Positions 26,981-34,335 of a stretch of 38,523 nucleotides of DNA are shown here, piece after piece; position 1 is the stretch's first letter, and the number at the start of each line of letters is the position of its first letter. This DNA comes from Candidatus Poribacteria bacterium (GTDB lineage: Bacteria; Poribacteria; WGA-4E; WGA-3G): assembly GCA_022822085.1 (NCBI GenBank), contig JAJECK010000080.1, positions 1-38,523 on the forward strand, written 5' to 3'. The translations under genes and the position numbers were made by a program. A model generated the notes under the pieces. That model was not told the origin of the DNA. It saw only the letters and a list, made by a program, of their open reading frames with translations, and made no database searches.

Positions 26981-27096
26981 TTATAGTAAAAACCATAATT
27001 ACCTGGACATTAGCGAGGTTAGGAAACCTCGCCAGCGTGAGTGTGTGGGGATTGTTGTTCATTGAAATGTGAACATATTTTCGGATTTTACTATAA
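26981..27096. repeat. small element with 11-bp terminal inverted repeat
   Basis: TTATAGTAAAA (26981-26991) and its exact inverse TTTTACTATAA (27086-27096) bound 116 bases. Inside is the hairpin GCGAGGTT-AGGA-AACCTCGC (27013-27032), the same core as in the inner element at 2782-2803 but in the opposite orientation, and a second hairpin TGTTCA/TGAACA (27056-27075). The shared core with different ends suggests a composite or related repeat family. Confidence 0.45.
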
Positions 27097-27151
27097 TAGA
27101 TGCACAAACGTTTATACAATTACATTAATGGATACCGTGGCAATTCATTTT

Positions 27152-28552
27152 TTAATCTGTAGTTTCTCCCACATTAATACCTTTCAAATTTATATCTCCA
27201 CCGATGCAACGGAGTTTCAGTAGAGGACCGTCACCATTGATAACCCCATACAGTTGTCCAGATATATGTTCATCATCAGCGACCATAACTTCCTGCAGTT
27301 CAGATACTACCTCTCCACCACTACTCAATGCATCAACTTTCAATAAAGCATTCAACGGAATTGAAACTGTGATGTCTCCTCCTGACACTTCTATGGTCGA
27401 ATCACTATTAAGTTGTCCCGTTATACCTGCGTTGACAGAGCCACCAAAGGTTATGGCAGTAATCGGACCATCGTTTTCCAGATCAATACTACCACCTGAA
27501 GTCTCAACCTTTGTTCCCCCTTTACAACGAATCAACTTGATATTACCACCAGATGTTTCCCCGCTGATTTCACCTTCAACATCAACACATCGGACATTTC
27601 CACCAGATGTTGTTGCATCAATACTTCCGATATTGTCATTTATCTCAATATCACCTCGTAGTGTTCCAACTCTAACATCACTTTGGCACTTCACCAACCT
27701 AATATCGCCGTTGACAGTATTACCAAAAATTGGACCTGTGATATTCTCAAATTGGAGTTCACCGCTGTTTGTTTGTGATTGGACAGCCCCACTAAAATTA
27801 TGGACAGAAATATCACCCGCTGCAGTTTTTAGATATACACCGTGGAAAGTATGTGGCACTGTAATATCAAAATGGATATTTAATCGATCCGTGTTTTTTT
27901 TCCAATACCGTTTGCCATCCTTAAATTTGGCACTAATTTGGAGTTCACTGTCTTTTGGATTAAAGTTGACTTGAAAATCTTTAAGTATCGCACCAGCATG
28001 TCTATCTGTTTTAAACTTAGCTGCGCGGTGTACGACAACATTAACTGTATCGCTTTCTGATGCCTGAATATCAATTGTACCAAAGTCAATATCAAGTAAT
28101 AACCTTCCATCCGGACTGACATTGAACGATTCATTGATGTCATCCAGGACAGTCTCGGTCATAAATTCAGGAATAGCATGCCGAATTAAATCACCAATTT
28201 TTCCTTCTTTTAACTCTCCCTCAATATTCTCAATGACTCTTTTCCCAAGAATGTTGGTCATCATCCCTTTTAAATCTGGAAATGATCCCAATCCCTCGTT
28301 TAGATAGGCTGCAAGATGATTACAAGCAATACTTATTTCGCTATAAGAAGCATTTTCATGTAAGGGTTCAAATAGATCGTTAGGTATAGCATTTAACTCA
28401 TTCAGGCGTTTCAAAACCTTATTAAATTGTGAGATGCATCGACTTTCTCCATCTTTATAGTTTTCTGTCAATGCTGAATCCTCCGCCATTTCTGCCGTTT
28501 GTTCCAGAATCTGAAATAGCCCGCGTATTTCTTGCTGTCGTTCCTGTTCCAT
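27152..28552 (-). CDS. DUF4097-like beta-solenoid protein beside an ECF sigma
   Basis: A 466-aa protein. Residues 1 to about 140 are helical and charged (MEQERQQEIRGLFQILEQTA onward) and I recognise no family there. From about residue 150 the chain resembles the DUF4097 repeat fold: LLLDIDFGTIDIQASESDTV, then many short strands of the type GDISVHNFSG, GDIRLVKC, GDIEINDNIG, GGNVRCVDVEG, GGNIKLIRCKG and GGSIDLEN. There is no signal peptide or membrane helix. AGAGG lies nine bases before the ATG. It starts 62 bases after the end of the ECF sigma gene on the same strand, so the two probably form an operon. DUF4097 proteins are often encoded next to ECF factors, and the unusual N-terminal region is a candidate for holding the sigma factor. 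That role is inferred. Confidence 0.9.
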   Translation of the reverse strand: MEQERQQEIRGLFQILEQTAEMAEDSALTENYKDGESRCISQFNKVLKRLNELNAIPNDLFEPLHENASYSEISIACNHLAAYLNEGLGSFPDLKGMMTNILGKRVIENIEGELKEGKIGDLIRHAIPEFMTETVLDDINESFNVSPDGRLLLDIDFGTIDIQASESDTVNVVVHRAAKFKTDRHAGAILKDFQVNFNPKDSELQISAKFKDGKRYWKKNTDRLNIHFDITVPHTFHGVYLKTAAGDISVHNFSGAVQSQTNSGELQFENITGPIFGNTVNGDIRLVKCQSDVRVGTLRGDIEINDNIGSIDATTSGGNVRCVDVEGEISGETSGGNIKLIRCKGGTKVETSGGSIDLENDGPITAITFGGSVNAGITGQLNSDSTIEVSGGDITVSIPLNALLKVDALSSGGEVVSELQEVMVADDEHISGQLYGVINGDGPLLKLRCIGGDINLKGINVGETTD

Positions 28553-28614
28553 GTGATATTCCTCTCAATAAAAATGTATATATCAGATGTGCCTTACTTT
28601 CTGAATACTCCAAC

Positions 28615-29199
28615 CTACAAAATATCCCCATATCCTCGTTTTTCTAATACGGTTTTCAGTAAATCTTTACCTTTATGAAGCCTCCATTTCACTGTTGTTA
28701 GGGGTAACGAAAGAGTTTCAGCAATTCGTTTCTGTGGCATATCTGCCCAATAATATAACGTGATGACCTCCTTAAAATCAGAAGGTAATGAATTAATCGC
28801 CTCCCTGACATCTTCATGTGTAGATTCTTGTTCCACAATTTGTGCGGGATCTGTAGAAGCCGGATTTGCTTCAATTTCCAATTCTGCATCTACATCTTCA
28901 TGAAGTTGAATTCTACTTGCTCGTTTCATGTATCGCAGCGCACGGTTGCGGGTAATTGAATAGAGCCAAGAACCAAATCTATTCAAGTTATCAAGCTGTG
29001 GTAATGCCTCAAATGCAAGTAAGAATGCATCTTGTACAATGTCTTCTGCTTCTATTGGGTTTCGGACAATCTGTTGTGCTACTGAAAGCATACCGCGTTG
29101 ATAGCGATACACTAATTCATCAAACGCTTTGTGATTACCAGCCAATACCGCCACGATGAGTTCCGCATCCTCAGCATCTTTCAATTCGTCTGAATTCAT
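28615..29199 (-). CDS. ECF-type RNA polymerase sigma factor
   Basis: A 194-aa ECF sigma factor. Region 2 covers about residues 14-95: the segment FDELVYRYQRGMLSVAQQIV, then AEDIVQDAFLLAFEAL, and FGSWLYSITRNRALRYMKR for -10 recognition. Region 4 covers about residues 133-187 (INSLPSDFKEVITLYYWADM followed by the helix-turn-helix QKRIAETLSLPLTTVKWRLHKG). An acidic linker of about 35 residues lies between. The ATG is preceded by AAGGAGAT at good spacing. It differs clearly from the sigma factor at 1937-2554. The downstream partner is the DUF4097-like gene. Such factors commonly transcribe their own operon; no conserved ECF promoter was identified upstream. Confidence 0.96.
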   Translation of the reverse strand: MNSDELKDAEDAELIVAVLAGNHKAFDELVYRYQRGMLSVAQQIVRNPIEAEDIVQDAFLLAFEALPQLDNLNRFGSWLYSITRNRALRYMKRASRIQLHEDVDAELEIEANPASTDPAQIVEQESTHEDVREAINSLPSDFKEVITLYYWADMPQKRIAETLSLPLTTVKWRLHKGKDLLKTVLEKRGYGDIL

Positions 29200-29517
29200 G
29201 AAACGTATCTCCTTATCCTATTGAATTAGAGACAGTACCGTTCGAAAAGGATAGTATATTCATTTCAGTAAGAAAGATACGTAACATTAGGAAACGGAAT
29301 TAGTCGTTTTGGACTTGGAAAAAATGATTGAAAAAGTATAATAAACCTTTGTGTATACTGGGTTTATATGGAATAATATAGATAAGAAATTAAGGGGTTT
29401 TCACCCCCTAATTGAATTCAAAAAGCGAGTTGCTTTTCTGATGTTCAAACTTATCTGATTATTGTAGCAGGAATCTGTCAGAAAAAGCAACTCTGATTAA
29501 GGAGTCTTCTGACGGAT
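29200..29517. other. divergent intergenic region and left part of IS remnant
   Basis: It holds the ribosome site of the minus-strand ECF sigma (29206-29213), the left terminal inverted repeat of the IS remnant (29295-29317), and two internal palindromes. These are AATTAAGGGG with CCCCCTAATT (29388-29397 and 29404-29413, one mismatch) and GAGTTGCTTTTCTGA with TCAGAAAAAGCAACTC (29427-29441 and 29478-29493, one extra A). The second pair lies just upstream of the broken transposase frame. No gene is seen. Confidence 0.6.
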
Positions 29518-29883
29518 TTGATTAAGATTATGGAGATGTTTCCTGATCAAGCGGCGTGTATCGCACATTTTGAGCAGCTGCGGCGGCAGGGAACACCAGA
29601 ATGTCCTCATTGTGAGTCTACACATGTCAATAAGCGCAATGAAACGGCTACAGGGCGTATCGGACGCTGGAATTGCCACGATTGTCATAGCACCTTCAAG
29701 GTCACATCTGGGACAATATTTACTGGAACAAAGATCGCACTTCAGAAATGGTTTCTGGCGATGGAACATAAAACAATCAATCGGAGTGAACAGTGGGAAG
29801 CTGATGGGATACATACCAACACAGAGAGTATGAAGTCCGAGTAATAAATTGAAAATTTCTCAAGTCCAAAACGACTTATTCCG
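29295..29883 (+). mobile_element. IS1595-like element, internally deleted remnant
   Basis: A 589-base unit bounded by 23-base inverted repeats that differ at one position: 29295-29317 starts CGGAAT and ends GGACTTG, and 29861-29883 is its inverse. It encloses only the N-terminal quarter of an IS1595/ISXO2-type transposase. The ends are intact but the catalytic domain is gone, so it could move only if a full-length relative supplied transposase. No convincing 8-base target duplication flanks it. Confidence 0.7.
29518..29844 (+). pseudogene. truncated IS1595-family transposase
   Basis: A 108-aa reading frame (TTG start; an in-frame ATG at 29530 is an alternative). It begins IKIMEMFPDQAACIAHFEQL and carries a zinc ribbon with two CxxC pairs (CPHC at about residues 36-39, CHDC at about 64-67), followed by STFKVTSGTIFTGTKIALQKW. 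That is the standard N-terminal region of ISXO2/IS1595 transposases, which are usually around 300 aa with a DDE/DDN catalytic domain. Here the similarity stops after KWFLAM, and the remaining 27 residues look like frame noise or a deletion junction. No catalytic domain is present, so it is a non-functional remnant. Confidence 0.8.
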
Positions 29884-29959
29884 AAATGTAAAAAAACACT
29901 TGATTTAACGACTTGTATTAGTTAACTAATTGTTTTGTTCACAATTGTCGGGTTTAAAT

Positions 29960-29989
29960 TATAGACATATCGTCCCTACGGGACTAAAG
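29960..29989. repeat. 30-base repeat, copy 1
   Basis: TATAGACATATCGTCCCTAC followed by GGGACTAAAG, with a small palindrome GTCCC-TAC-GGGAC at its centre. It is identical to 30011-30040, with 21 bases between them. Only two copies exist and no cas gene is present, so it is a dispersed short repeat and not a CRISPR array. Confidence 0.8.
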
Positions 29990-30010
29990 ATGGAATTTGA
30001 GACGTTTTTC

Positions 30011-30040
30011 TATAGACATATCGTCCCTACGGGACTAAAG
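30011..30040. repeat. 30-base repeat, copy 2
   Basis: An exact second copy of the 30 bases at 29960-29989, in direct orientation. The bases immediately following (AGCATCC) no longer match copy 1. Confidence 0.8.
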
Positions 30041-30106
30041 AGCATCCAAAGCAAAAGATATACGGTCAAATCCTCTGCCCTATGTGAAACAATGTTTAAC
30101 AAATAG

Positions 30107-30120
30107 TTATTTAGCACAAG
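30107..30120. repeat. TTATTTAGCACAAG repeat, copy 1
   Basis: A 14-base sequence that recurs exactly at 30502-30515. Both are followed by YCGT (CCGT here, TCGT there). It may mark the ends of a lost or unrecognised element of about 400 bases; the orientation is direct. Confidence 0.45.
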
Positions 30121-30144
30121 CCGTAATATTACCCGTTTAATAAC

Positions 30145-30155
30145 TTAATCTTCAT
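30145..30155. repeat. solo end of the palindromic element family
   Basis: TTAATCTTCAT, preceded by TTTAATAAC, resembles the end AATTAATAAGTTAATCTTCAT of the copy at 38266-38451. No matching ATGAAGATTAA partner was found nearby, so this is a fragment. A hairpin GGGACG-GAATG-CGTCCC follows directly at 30158-30174. Confidence 0.45.
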
Positions 30156-30332
30156 TAGGGACGGAATGCGTCCCAACCCCCCTAACCCCTTATCAAGGGG
30201 AGAATGCGTCTGTCCTATCAAAATTGAATTCTTTTATCAAGCTGGAGTTATAATAATGTGATAAAATCGAGGTTGAAAACACCTCCCACATCATAAAAAG
30301 GACAGAATTTCGCATTTTTTTGTAAATTTTAT

Positions 30333-30361
30333 TTGACAACATACGTATTATATCGTATAAT
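30333..30361 (+). promoter_or_regulatory. consensus sigma-70 promoter
   Basis: TTGACA (30333-30338), a 17-base spacer, and TATAAT (30356-30361): an exact match to the housekeeping consensus with ideal spacing. The spacer and -10 contain a tandem near-repeat (CGTATTATAT then CGTATAATAT), which could also bind a regulator. The next plus-strand gene starts at 30724, about 355 bases beyond the expected start point. It would therefore drive either a long leader or a small RNA. The region is AT-rich, so chance occurrence is possible. Confidence 0.6.
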
Positions 30362-30723
30362 ATAGAAAAATATCATTATTAAGACATATATAGTTTTGGT
30401 TTTGTATATTGAATTCTAAATTAAATGATATTGAAAGTTTATCTGAGCGTGGCGGAATAAAGTCCAAATAAAACAGAGACTCACTTAACGCGCTCATATA
30501 ATTATTTAGCACAAGTCGTTGATTTATTATTTCACAGTATGTTAGAAGCTTAGCAGCAGGTTTTAGCAGGTAACCGATTATGCCCATTTTACCCCCCTAA
30601 ACTGTGTCACTTCTACTGAAAATACTATATGTTTAGAAACTAACACAGATAATGCAATTATTTAGGTTTGATAGATTAAATTTATATGCGATACGCATAT
30701 AAAAAATAAAAAAGGAGAATTGA

Positions 30724-31278
30724 ATGCGACGTTTATTATACTTTACACTTCCTGCGTTTATCTTAGCGATGAGTTTGCTCTCAGCACCAGTTGCGATGAG
30801 TGTGCTCCCAAAACCAAATCATCCAGGAGAAGATAGAGTTGAAGGTTCTGAACAAATTGGTGACAACTCAAATGTAATCATGTATGGTATGGCATGGATA
30901 GGAAGATTTAGATACGGTTCATCGAATGATAATAAGAAGGCTAGTATATATGCTGAACACGATTATTATGCTCATCATTATTCAACGGAGGCCAAAGTCA
31001 ATTATTCGGTTACATTTAAACTTCAGGTGAAGGAATTTCCAGCATATATAGATGAGCATGGTCTAAATGGACAAATGGACAAATATGATTTAGATGATGC
31101 CATGCCACAGAACTATATTGGTCATCTTACTTACACCTACGTTGACGTTACGCCTCTACCACGCCTCCCACTAGGCGACGCTTATACAGCGCATGGTTAT
31201 ACGCGCCTTGATTTAACTAATCCCGATGGAGATGATTTGGAATTGAAAGCTAAATATGAATGGCCTTTTCATCATTAA
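30724..31278 (+). CDS. exported protein of unknown function
   Basis: A 184-aa protein with a clear Sec signal peptide: RR at residues 2-3, a hydrophobic core LLYFTLPAFILAMSLLSAPV, and probable cleavage around residues 22-28. The ATG follows AAAAAGGAGAAT at good spacing. The mature part is rich in Asp, Tyr and His (EHDYYAHHYSTEAKV at about residue 78), with a predicted beta character (NYSVTFKLQVKEF; IGHLTYTYVDVTPLP; YTRLDLTNPDGDDLELKAKYEW). No lipobox, transmembrane helix or known domain is recognised. A strong hairpin follows the stop, then the PD40 propeller gene on the same strand. Function unknown. Confidence 0.82.
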   Translation: MRRLLYFTLPAFILAMSLLSAPVAMSVLPKPNHPGEDRVEGSEQIGDNSNVIMYGMAWIGRFRYGSSNDNKKASIYAEHDYYAHHYSTEAKVNYSVTFKLQVKEFPAYIDEHGLNGQMDKYDLDDAMPQNYIGHLTYTYVDVTPLPRLPLGDAYTAHGYTRLDLTNPDGDDLELKAKYEWPFHH

Positions 31279-31303
31279 TGTCTGCAAACTTTGAAATGTT
31301 CAA

Positions 31304-31336
31304 AAACGGGTGTCCACCGTCCAAGGACACCCGTTT
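31304..31336 (+). terminator. 12-bp perfect hairpin between two genes
   Basis: AAACGGGTGTCC (31304-31315) and GGACACCCGTTT (31325-31336) form a perfect 12-base-pair stem with a nine-base loop. It lies 26 bases after the stop of the exported protein gene and 20 bases before the next ATG. There is no run of T after it, so it is either a weak terminator, an mRNA-stabilising structure or an attenuator shielding the following ribosome site. Confidence 0.5.
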
Positions 31337-31355
31337 ACCATAAGAAGGATATACC

Positions 31356-32336
31356 ATGGTACTGCACAAACTTATTGCTACAATCGTTTTTCTTATGTCT
31401 GTTTCCACAATTGCCTCATCTAAAATTGTATTTACTTCAAACATGGAAGGTAACTACGAAATATACGTAATGGATGATGACGGGACCAACATCGAAAGAA
31501 TAACACACCATCCTGACAATGATTTTCTTCCGCGTTGGTCTCCCAATGGTAAACAGATCGCTTTTGAGAGAGAAAAAATAAGGCAACCGAACCAAAACCA
31601 ACAGCAGTTTGACATTGTCTTGATGAATCGGGATGGAAGTCGACAACAACAGATAACCATTCACAAAGGAATGCACATCCAACCCCAATGGTCACCCGAT
31701 GGCAAACAGATTGCATTTGCAAGTAGTTGGGGTGGCGGTATGAATTTATACACAATTGACATTGAGACTCGAGAAGTAAAACAACTCACAAAGAAACTGA
31801 ATGGTGGTGCTCTAAACATGCAGGATTGGTCACCTGATGGCAAATCTATTGCTTACACGGGACCATCACCACAAGGTTGGAATACCATCTACCTAACAGA
31901 CGCGAACGGCAACACGCAGCGTCAGTTGCTTCCCGGTAAAGAAGGCACATACAGGTATTCATTTCAATGGTCATCTGATGGCAGAAAGATGTTATATTGT
32001 GAGGCAGCATACCAAGGAAACGATCTGATTTCAAATAAGATTGCTATTCGTAACAAGAACGGATTTCTTCAAAAAGAGATAGACATGTCAGGTAAGTGGT
32101 TTATGCATTCTGTCCGTTGGATGGGGGATCGTCAACTTCTGATTACTGCGGAAGCCTGGGCACCTCCTGGTCTCCCACCAGAAATCTATCATTACACCCT
32201 TGCGGCGGATAAGTTAACCAATCTTACAAACCTCCCAAGCAGAGAACGATTAGGAGATTGGATAGATGATGCAGCACTTGCTGTTATTCCAGTAGGAAAG
32301 TTAACCATTCTGTGGAGTCAACTCAAGAAACAATAG
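31356..32336 (+). CDS. TolB-like PD40 beta-propeller protein, exported
   Basis: A 326-aa protein with an N-terminal signal sequence (LHKLIATIVFLMSVSTIASS, residues 3-22). The rest is a set of PD40 repeats of the TolB type: IVFTSNMEGNYEIYVMDDDG at about 24-43, then RWSPNGKQIAFERE, QWSPDGKQIAFASSWGGGMN, DWSPDGKSIAYTGP and QWSSDGRKMLYCEA. The motif is W-S-P-D-G-K-x-I-A followed by a DG/NG turn, which differs from the eukaryote-type WD40 of the array. It is likely periplasmic. TolB itself has an extra N-terminal domain and is longer, so this is a propeller-only relative. ATG follows AAGAAGGAT. It shares a strand and possibly transcription with the exported protein upstream. Confidence 0.9.
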   Translation: MVLHKLIATIVFLMSVSTIASSKIVFTSNMEGNYEIYVMDDDGTNIERITHHPDNDFLPRWSPNGKQIAFEREKIRQPNQNQQQFDIVLMNRDGSRQQQITIHKGMHIQPQWSPDGKQIAFASSWGGGMNLYTIDIETREVKQLTKKLNGGALNMQDWSPDGKSIAYTGPSPQGWNTIYLTDANGNTQRQLLPGKEGTYRYSFQWSSDGRKMLYCEAAYQGNDLISNKIAIRNKNGFLQKEIDMSGKWFMHSVRWMGDRQLLITAEAWAPPGLPPEIYHYTLAADKLTNLTNLPSRERLGDWIDDAALAVIPVGKLTILWSQLKKQ

Positions 32337-32451
32337 ATATCCAGAACCGACAATGGTCGGGCTCACATCATCAGTATTCAACAGGTTACACACCACTGTA
32401 TCTCGCAGAGGCGTGCTACAAGGACAACTACATCTGAATTGATACTTATGT
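32337..32451. other. short gap between convergent genes
   Basis: 115 bases between the stop of the PD40 gene and the stop of the minus-strand membrane protein. They contain a small hairpin, CCGAC-AATG-GTCGG (32347-32360), without a T-run; it may contribute to termination from either side. Confidence 0.4.
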
Positions 32452-32952
32452 TTAAGAACTGGGCTTGAAAAAAGTAACTAAACATCCACCGACCGCCGCA
32501 AGCACAATTCCAAGAACAAATTCTGGACGGACATCACTCCAACCTCCCTTAGGTGGGTGCGACAATGTTGCAACAATAGCATTCACAATCGGTGCTCCTG
32601 CAAAAACAATAGACATCACAACCGCAGGTCTACCGCCAGCACCGAATGCAAGCAGGACACCAAACGCGCCGACCGCACCCACAACACCTGCAAGAAAAGA
32701 CCAGTTTACTCCTTTCCCAGGAAACGTCCATTCTGCCCCGGTTGAGTACAGCATAATTGCGGATCCAATTACTGCTACTAAGAGATATGCCAGTCCGACA
32801 AAGAGAAACGCTTTATAACGTCTTGGTGCCGCATCTTCTGAAGCCGCCACAGTAGGATCTTTCATAGCCTCCTGACCTTTATGCAAAAAGACACCGTAGA
32901 GCCCCCAGCAGGAGACAGTCAGAATCACAAAAATTAACCACCATTTACCCAT
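32452..32952 (-). CDS. small multi-pass membrane protein, EamA-like
   Basis: A 166-aa protein, counted from ATG 32952. The upstream in-frame ATG 32967 lies inside the GGAGGTGAT ribosome site, so the downstream start is chosen. About five hydrophobic segments are visible: WWLIFVILTVSCWGLYGVFL (residues 4-23), then AFLFVGLAYLLVAVIGSAIM, SFLAGVVGAVGAFGVLLAFG, PAVVMSIVFAGAPIVNAIVA and FVLGIVLAAVGGCLVTFF. The pattern resembles one half of an EamA/DMT-type transporter. It is the last gene of a minus-strand operon, 36 bases after the glycosyltransferase. The substrate is unknown; it may work as a dimer. Confidence 0.85.
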   Translation of the reverse strand: MGKWWLIFVILTVSCWGLYGVFLHKGQEAMKDPTVAASEDAAPRRYKAFLFVGLAYLLVAVIGSAIMLYSTGAEWTFPGKGVNWSFLAGVVGAVGAFGVLLAFGAGGRPAVVMSIVFAGAPIVNAIVATLSHPPKGGWSDVRPEFVLGIVLAAVGGCLVTFFKPSS

Positions 32953-32988
32953 AATAATCACCTCCATAATGAAATAAGTAATTCCGTT

Positions 32989-34278
32989 CTATAGATATTT
33001 TTGAAACACTTGCATGAGTTGTTGTGCAATGATGTCATCACTAAAATTTTGATGAACATTCTCTTGACCTATTTTTCCTAAATGTTTTCGTCTTTCAGAA
33101 TCTCGGTATAATTGTAGTATTCCTTCAGCTACGGCATCTGATGATTCAGGTGCGACTAAAATACCACCTCCAGTTGCATCAATCATTTCTGGAAATGCCC
33201 CGTGTTCCGGTTGAACAACTGGCACCCCATTTGCAAGTGCTTCTAAGACAGATAGTCCTTTAGACTCGCGATAAACTGTGGGAACAGAGAAAACATGGAG
33301 ACGGTTGAGAAAATCTATCTTCTGAGAACGCGTGACTTCGCCATACTGAAAAAAACTCTCTTGTAATCCCCATGCATGTATCTGATTGACCAACTCCTCA
33401 AAATAGGGTTCATCCTTTTTGCCGAGATACCCAGCAACATGAAGTTCTACGTTGTCCGCGCCCAACTCCTTTGTCAATGTGTAGAACGCACTCACCAAAA
33501 GATGTAATCCCTTTTCTAAACAGATGCGAGCCAAATAACCGATTTTGAGTGGTGGCGGTTCTGTTCTATCGTCTGACTCCCCATGTCCATCTAAGTTTAA
33601 ACCTAATGGAACAATATGGACATTGTCTACAGGGACTTGCAAATATTCCTCTGCCATAAATTGGGCATAGTAGTTACAAGGGGCAACAAATCCATCAGCA
33701 TCGGCAGCGCGTTCCGCCAATAATGATAATGCCTCAGTTTTGTATGGCTCAATCAGATCTCGTAGAAAGATGTCTTCTCCTTGTAAAGCACAGACCACCG
33801 GCACATCCAATGCGTACTTCATTTCTCTCGCCATACCAATTAACATGGAGTTGGTCAAATAGACGATATCTGGTCGGTTTTCTTCCTGTAGCCATTTGAC
33901 CAATTTTGCCAATTCTTTCCTTTGATACCCTTGCTCAGCCTTCAACATTGAGACTGTCAACTCCCCCAAATCTCGTGCCTCAGTAGATGCACTCAAACTT
34001 GCCAAACTGTTCAACAGCCTTGGACTGTCCAGCATCCTATCAAATGACCATGGGGTATGTCGAAAGAGTGAAAGTTTCTGTTGTAGATATACATTAATAC
34101 CACCATAAAAGATGCGATCCATACTTACGTTTTCTTCGTCTGTTCGGGTTGGTGTATATGTCGGGATCAGGGAAACGTTATGCCCCTGTTTTTTTAGCAC
34201 TGATGCAACGGTATTGTCATGGATACAAGTACCACAATACATTCCTGCAGCGCCCGCTGTGATATAAGCTACTTTCAT
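32989..34278 (-). CDS. GT4-family glycosyltransferase
   Basis: A 429-aa cytoplasmic glycosyltransferase with the two-Rossmann-domain (GT-B) layout. The N-terminal acceptor domain begins with MKVAYITAGAAGMYCGTCIH. The C-terminal nucleotide-sugar domain starts near residue 250 with LKIGYLARICLEKGLHLLVS, followed by ELHVAGYLG and the E-x7-E signature ESKGLSVLE (about residues 338-346), then ALANGVPVVQPEHGAFPEM. These are characteristic of retaining GT4 enzymes using UDP- or GDP-sugars. Donor and acceptor cannot be told from sequence. It begins 57 bases after the sodium symporter stop, within the same operon as transport genes, which is an unusual pairing. Confidence 0.92.
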   Translation of the reverse strand: MKVAYITAGAAGMYCGTCIHDNTVASVLKKQGHNVSLIPTYTPTRTDEENVSMDRIFYGGINVYLQQKLSLFRHTPWSFDRMLDSPRLLNSLASLSASTEARDLGELTVSMLKAEQGYQRKELAKLVKWLQEENRPDIVYLTNSMLIGMAREMKYALDVPVVCALQGEDIFLRDLIEPYKTEALSLLAERAADADGFVAPCNYYAQFMAEEYLQVPVDNVHIVPLGLNLDGHGESDDRTEPPPLKIGYLARICLEKGLHLLVSAFYTLTKELGADNVELHVAGYLGKKDEPYFEELVNQIHAWGLQESFFQYGEVTRSQKIDFLNRLHVFSVPTVYRESKGLSVLEALANGVPVVQPEHGAFPEMIDATGGGILVAPESSDAVAEGILQLYRDSERRKHLGKIGQENVHQNFSDDIIAQQLMQVFQKYL

Positions 34279-34335
34279 GTTTTAACTTTGCAACAAGAAT
34301 TATAGCGTATTACTTGGCAAATATCCTTTCACATT

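Larger units (their letters stand above)
26729..27151. other. intergenic region with small inverted-repeat elements
   Basis: These 423 bases lie between the converging WD-11 and DUF4097 genes. They hold two MITE-like elements of about 115 bases (listed separately) and a hairpin GGCACGC-TCC-GCGTGCC at 26955-26971 between them. No poly-T-tailed terminator was seen. The small plus-strand ORF at 26874-27065 reads through these repeats and is not considered a gene. Confidence 0.65.
29845..30723 (+). other. 879-base repeat-rich non-coding region
   Basis: It contains the right end of the IS remnant, a pair of 30-base repeats, two copies of TTATTTAGCACAAG, and a solo end of the palindromic element family (TTAATCTTCAT at 30145-30155). 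It also holds two hairpins (GGGACG/CGTCCC at 30158-30174; CCCCTT/AAGGGG at 30186-30200) and a consensus promoter at 30333-30361. No supported protein gene was found; the minus-strand frame at 30348-30587 lacks any family feature. Confidence 0.6.

Noticed and set aside
26874-27065. 63-aa plus-strand ORF after the array
   Set aside because: It runs through the inverted-repeat elements and a hairpin, has no ribosome site, and includes repeat-derived sequence.
27204-27974. 256-aa plus-strand ORF opposite the DUF4097 gene
   Set aside because: Its Ser/Pro/Ile-rich, low-complexity composition is what an antisense reading of glycine- and aspartate-rich repeats gives; the opposite strand encodes a recognisable protein in an operon.
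29960-30040. Possible CRISPR array
   Set aside because: Only two repeats, a 21-base gap that is too short for a spacer, and no cas genes in the window.
30348-30587. 79-aa minus-strand ORF in the repeat-rich gap
   Set aside because: No domain; it overlaps the consensus promoter and the dispersed TTATTTAGCACAAG repeat; composition follows the AT-rich background.
32465-32818. 117-aa plus-strand ORF opposite the EamA-like gene
   Set aside because: Antisense to a hydrophobic membrane protein with a good ribosome site; the Thr/Pro/Ala-rich product has no family features.
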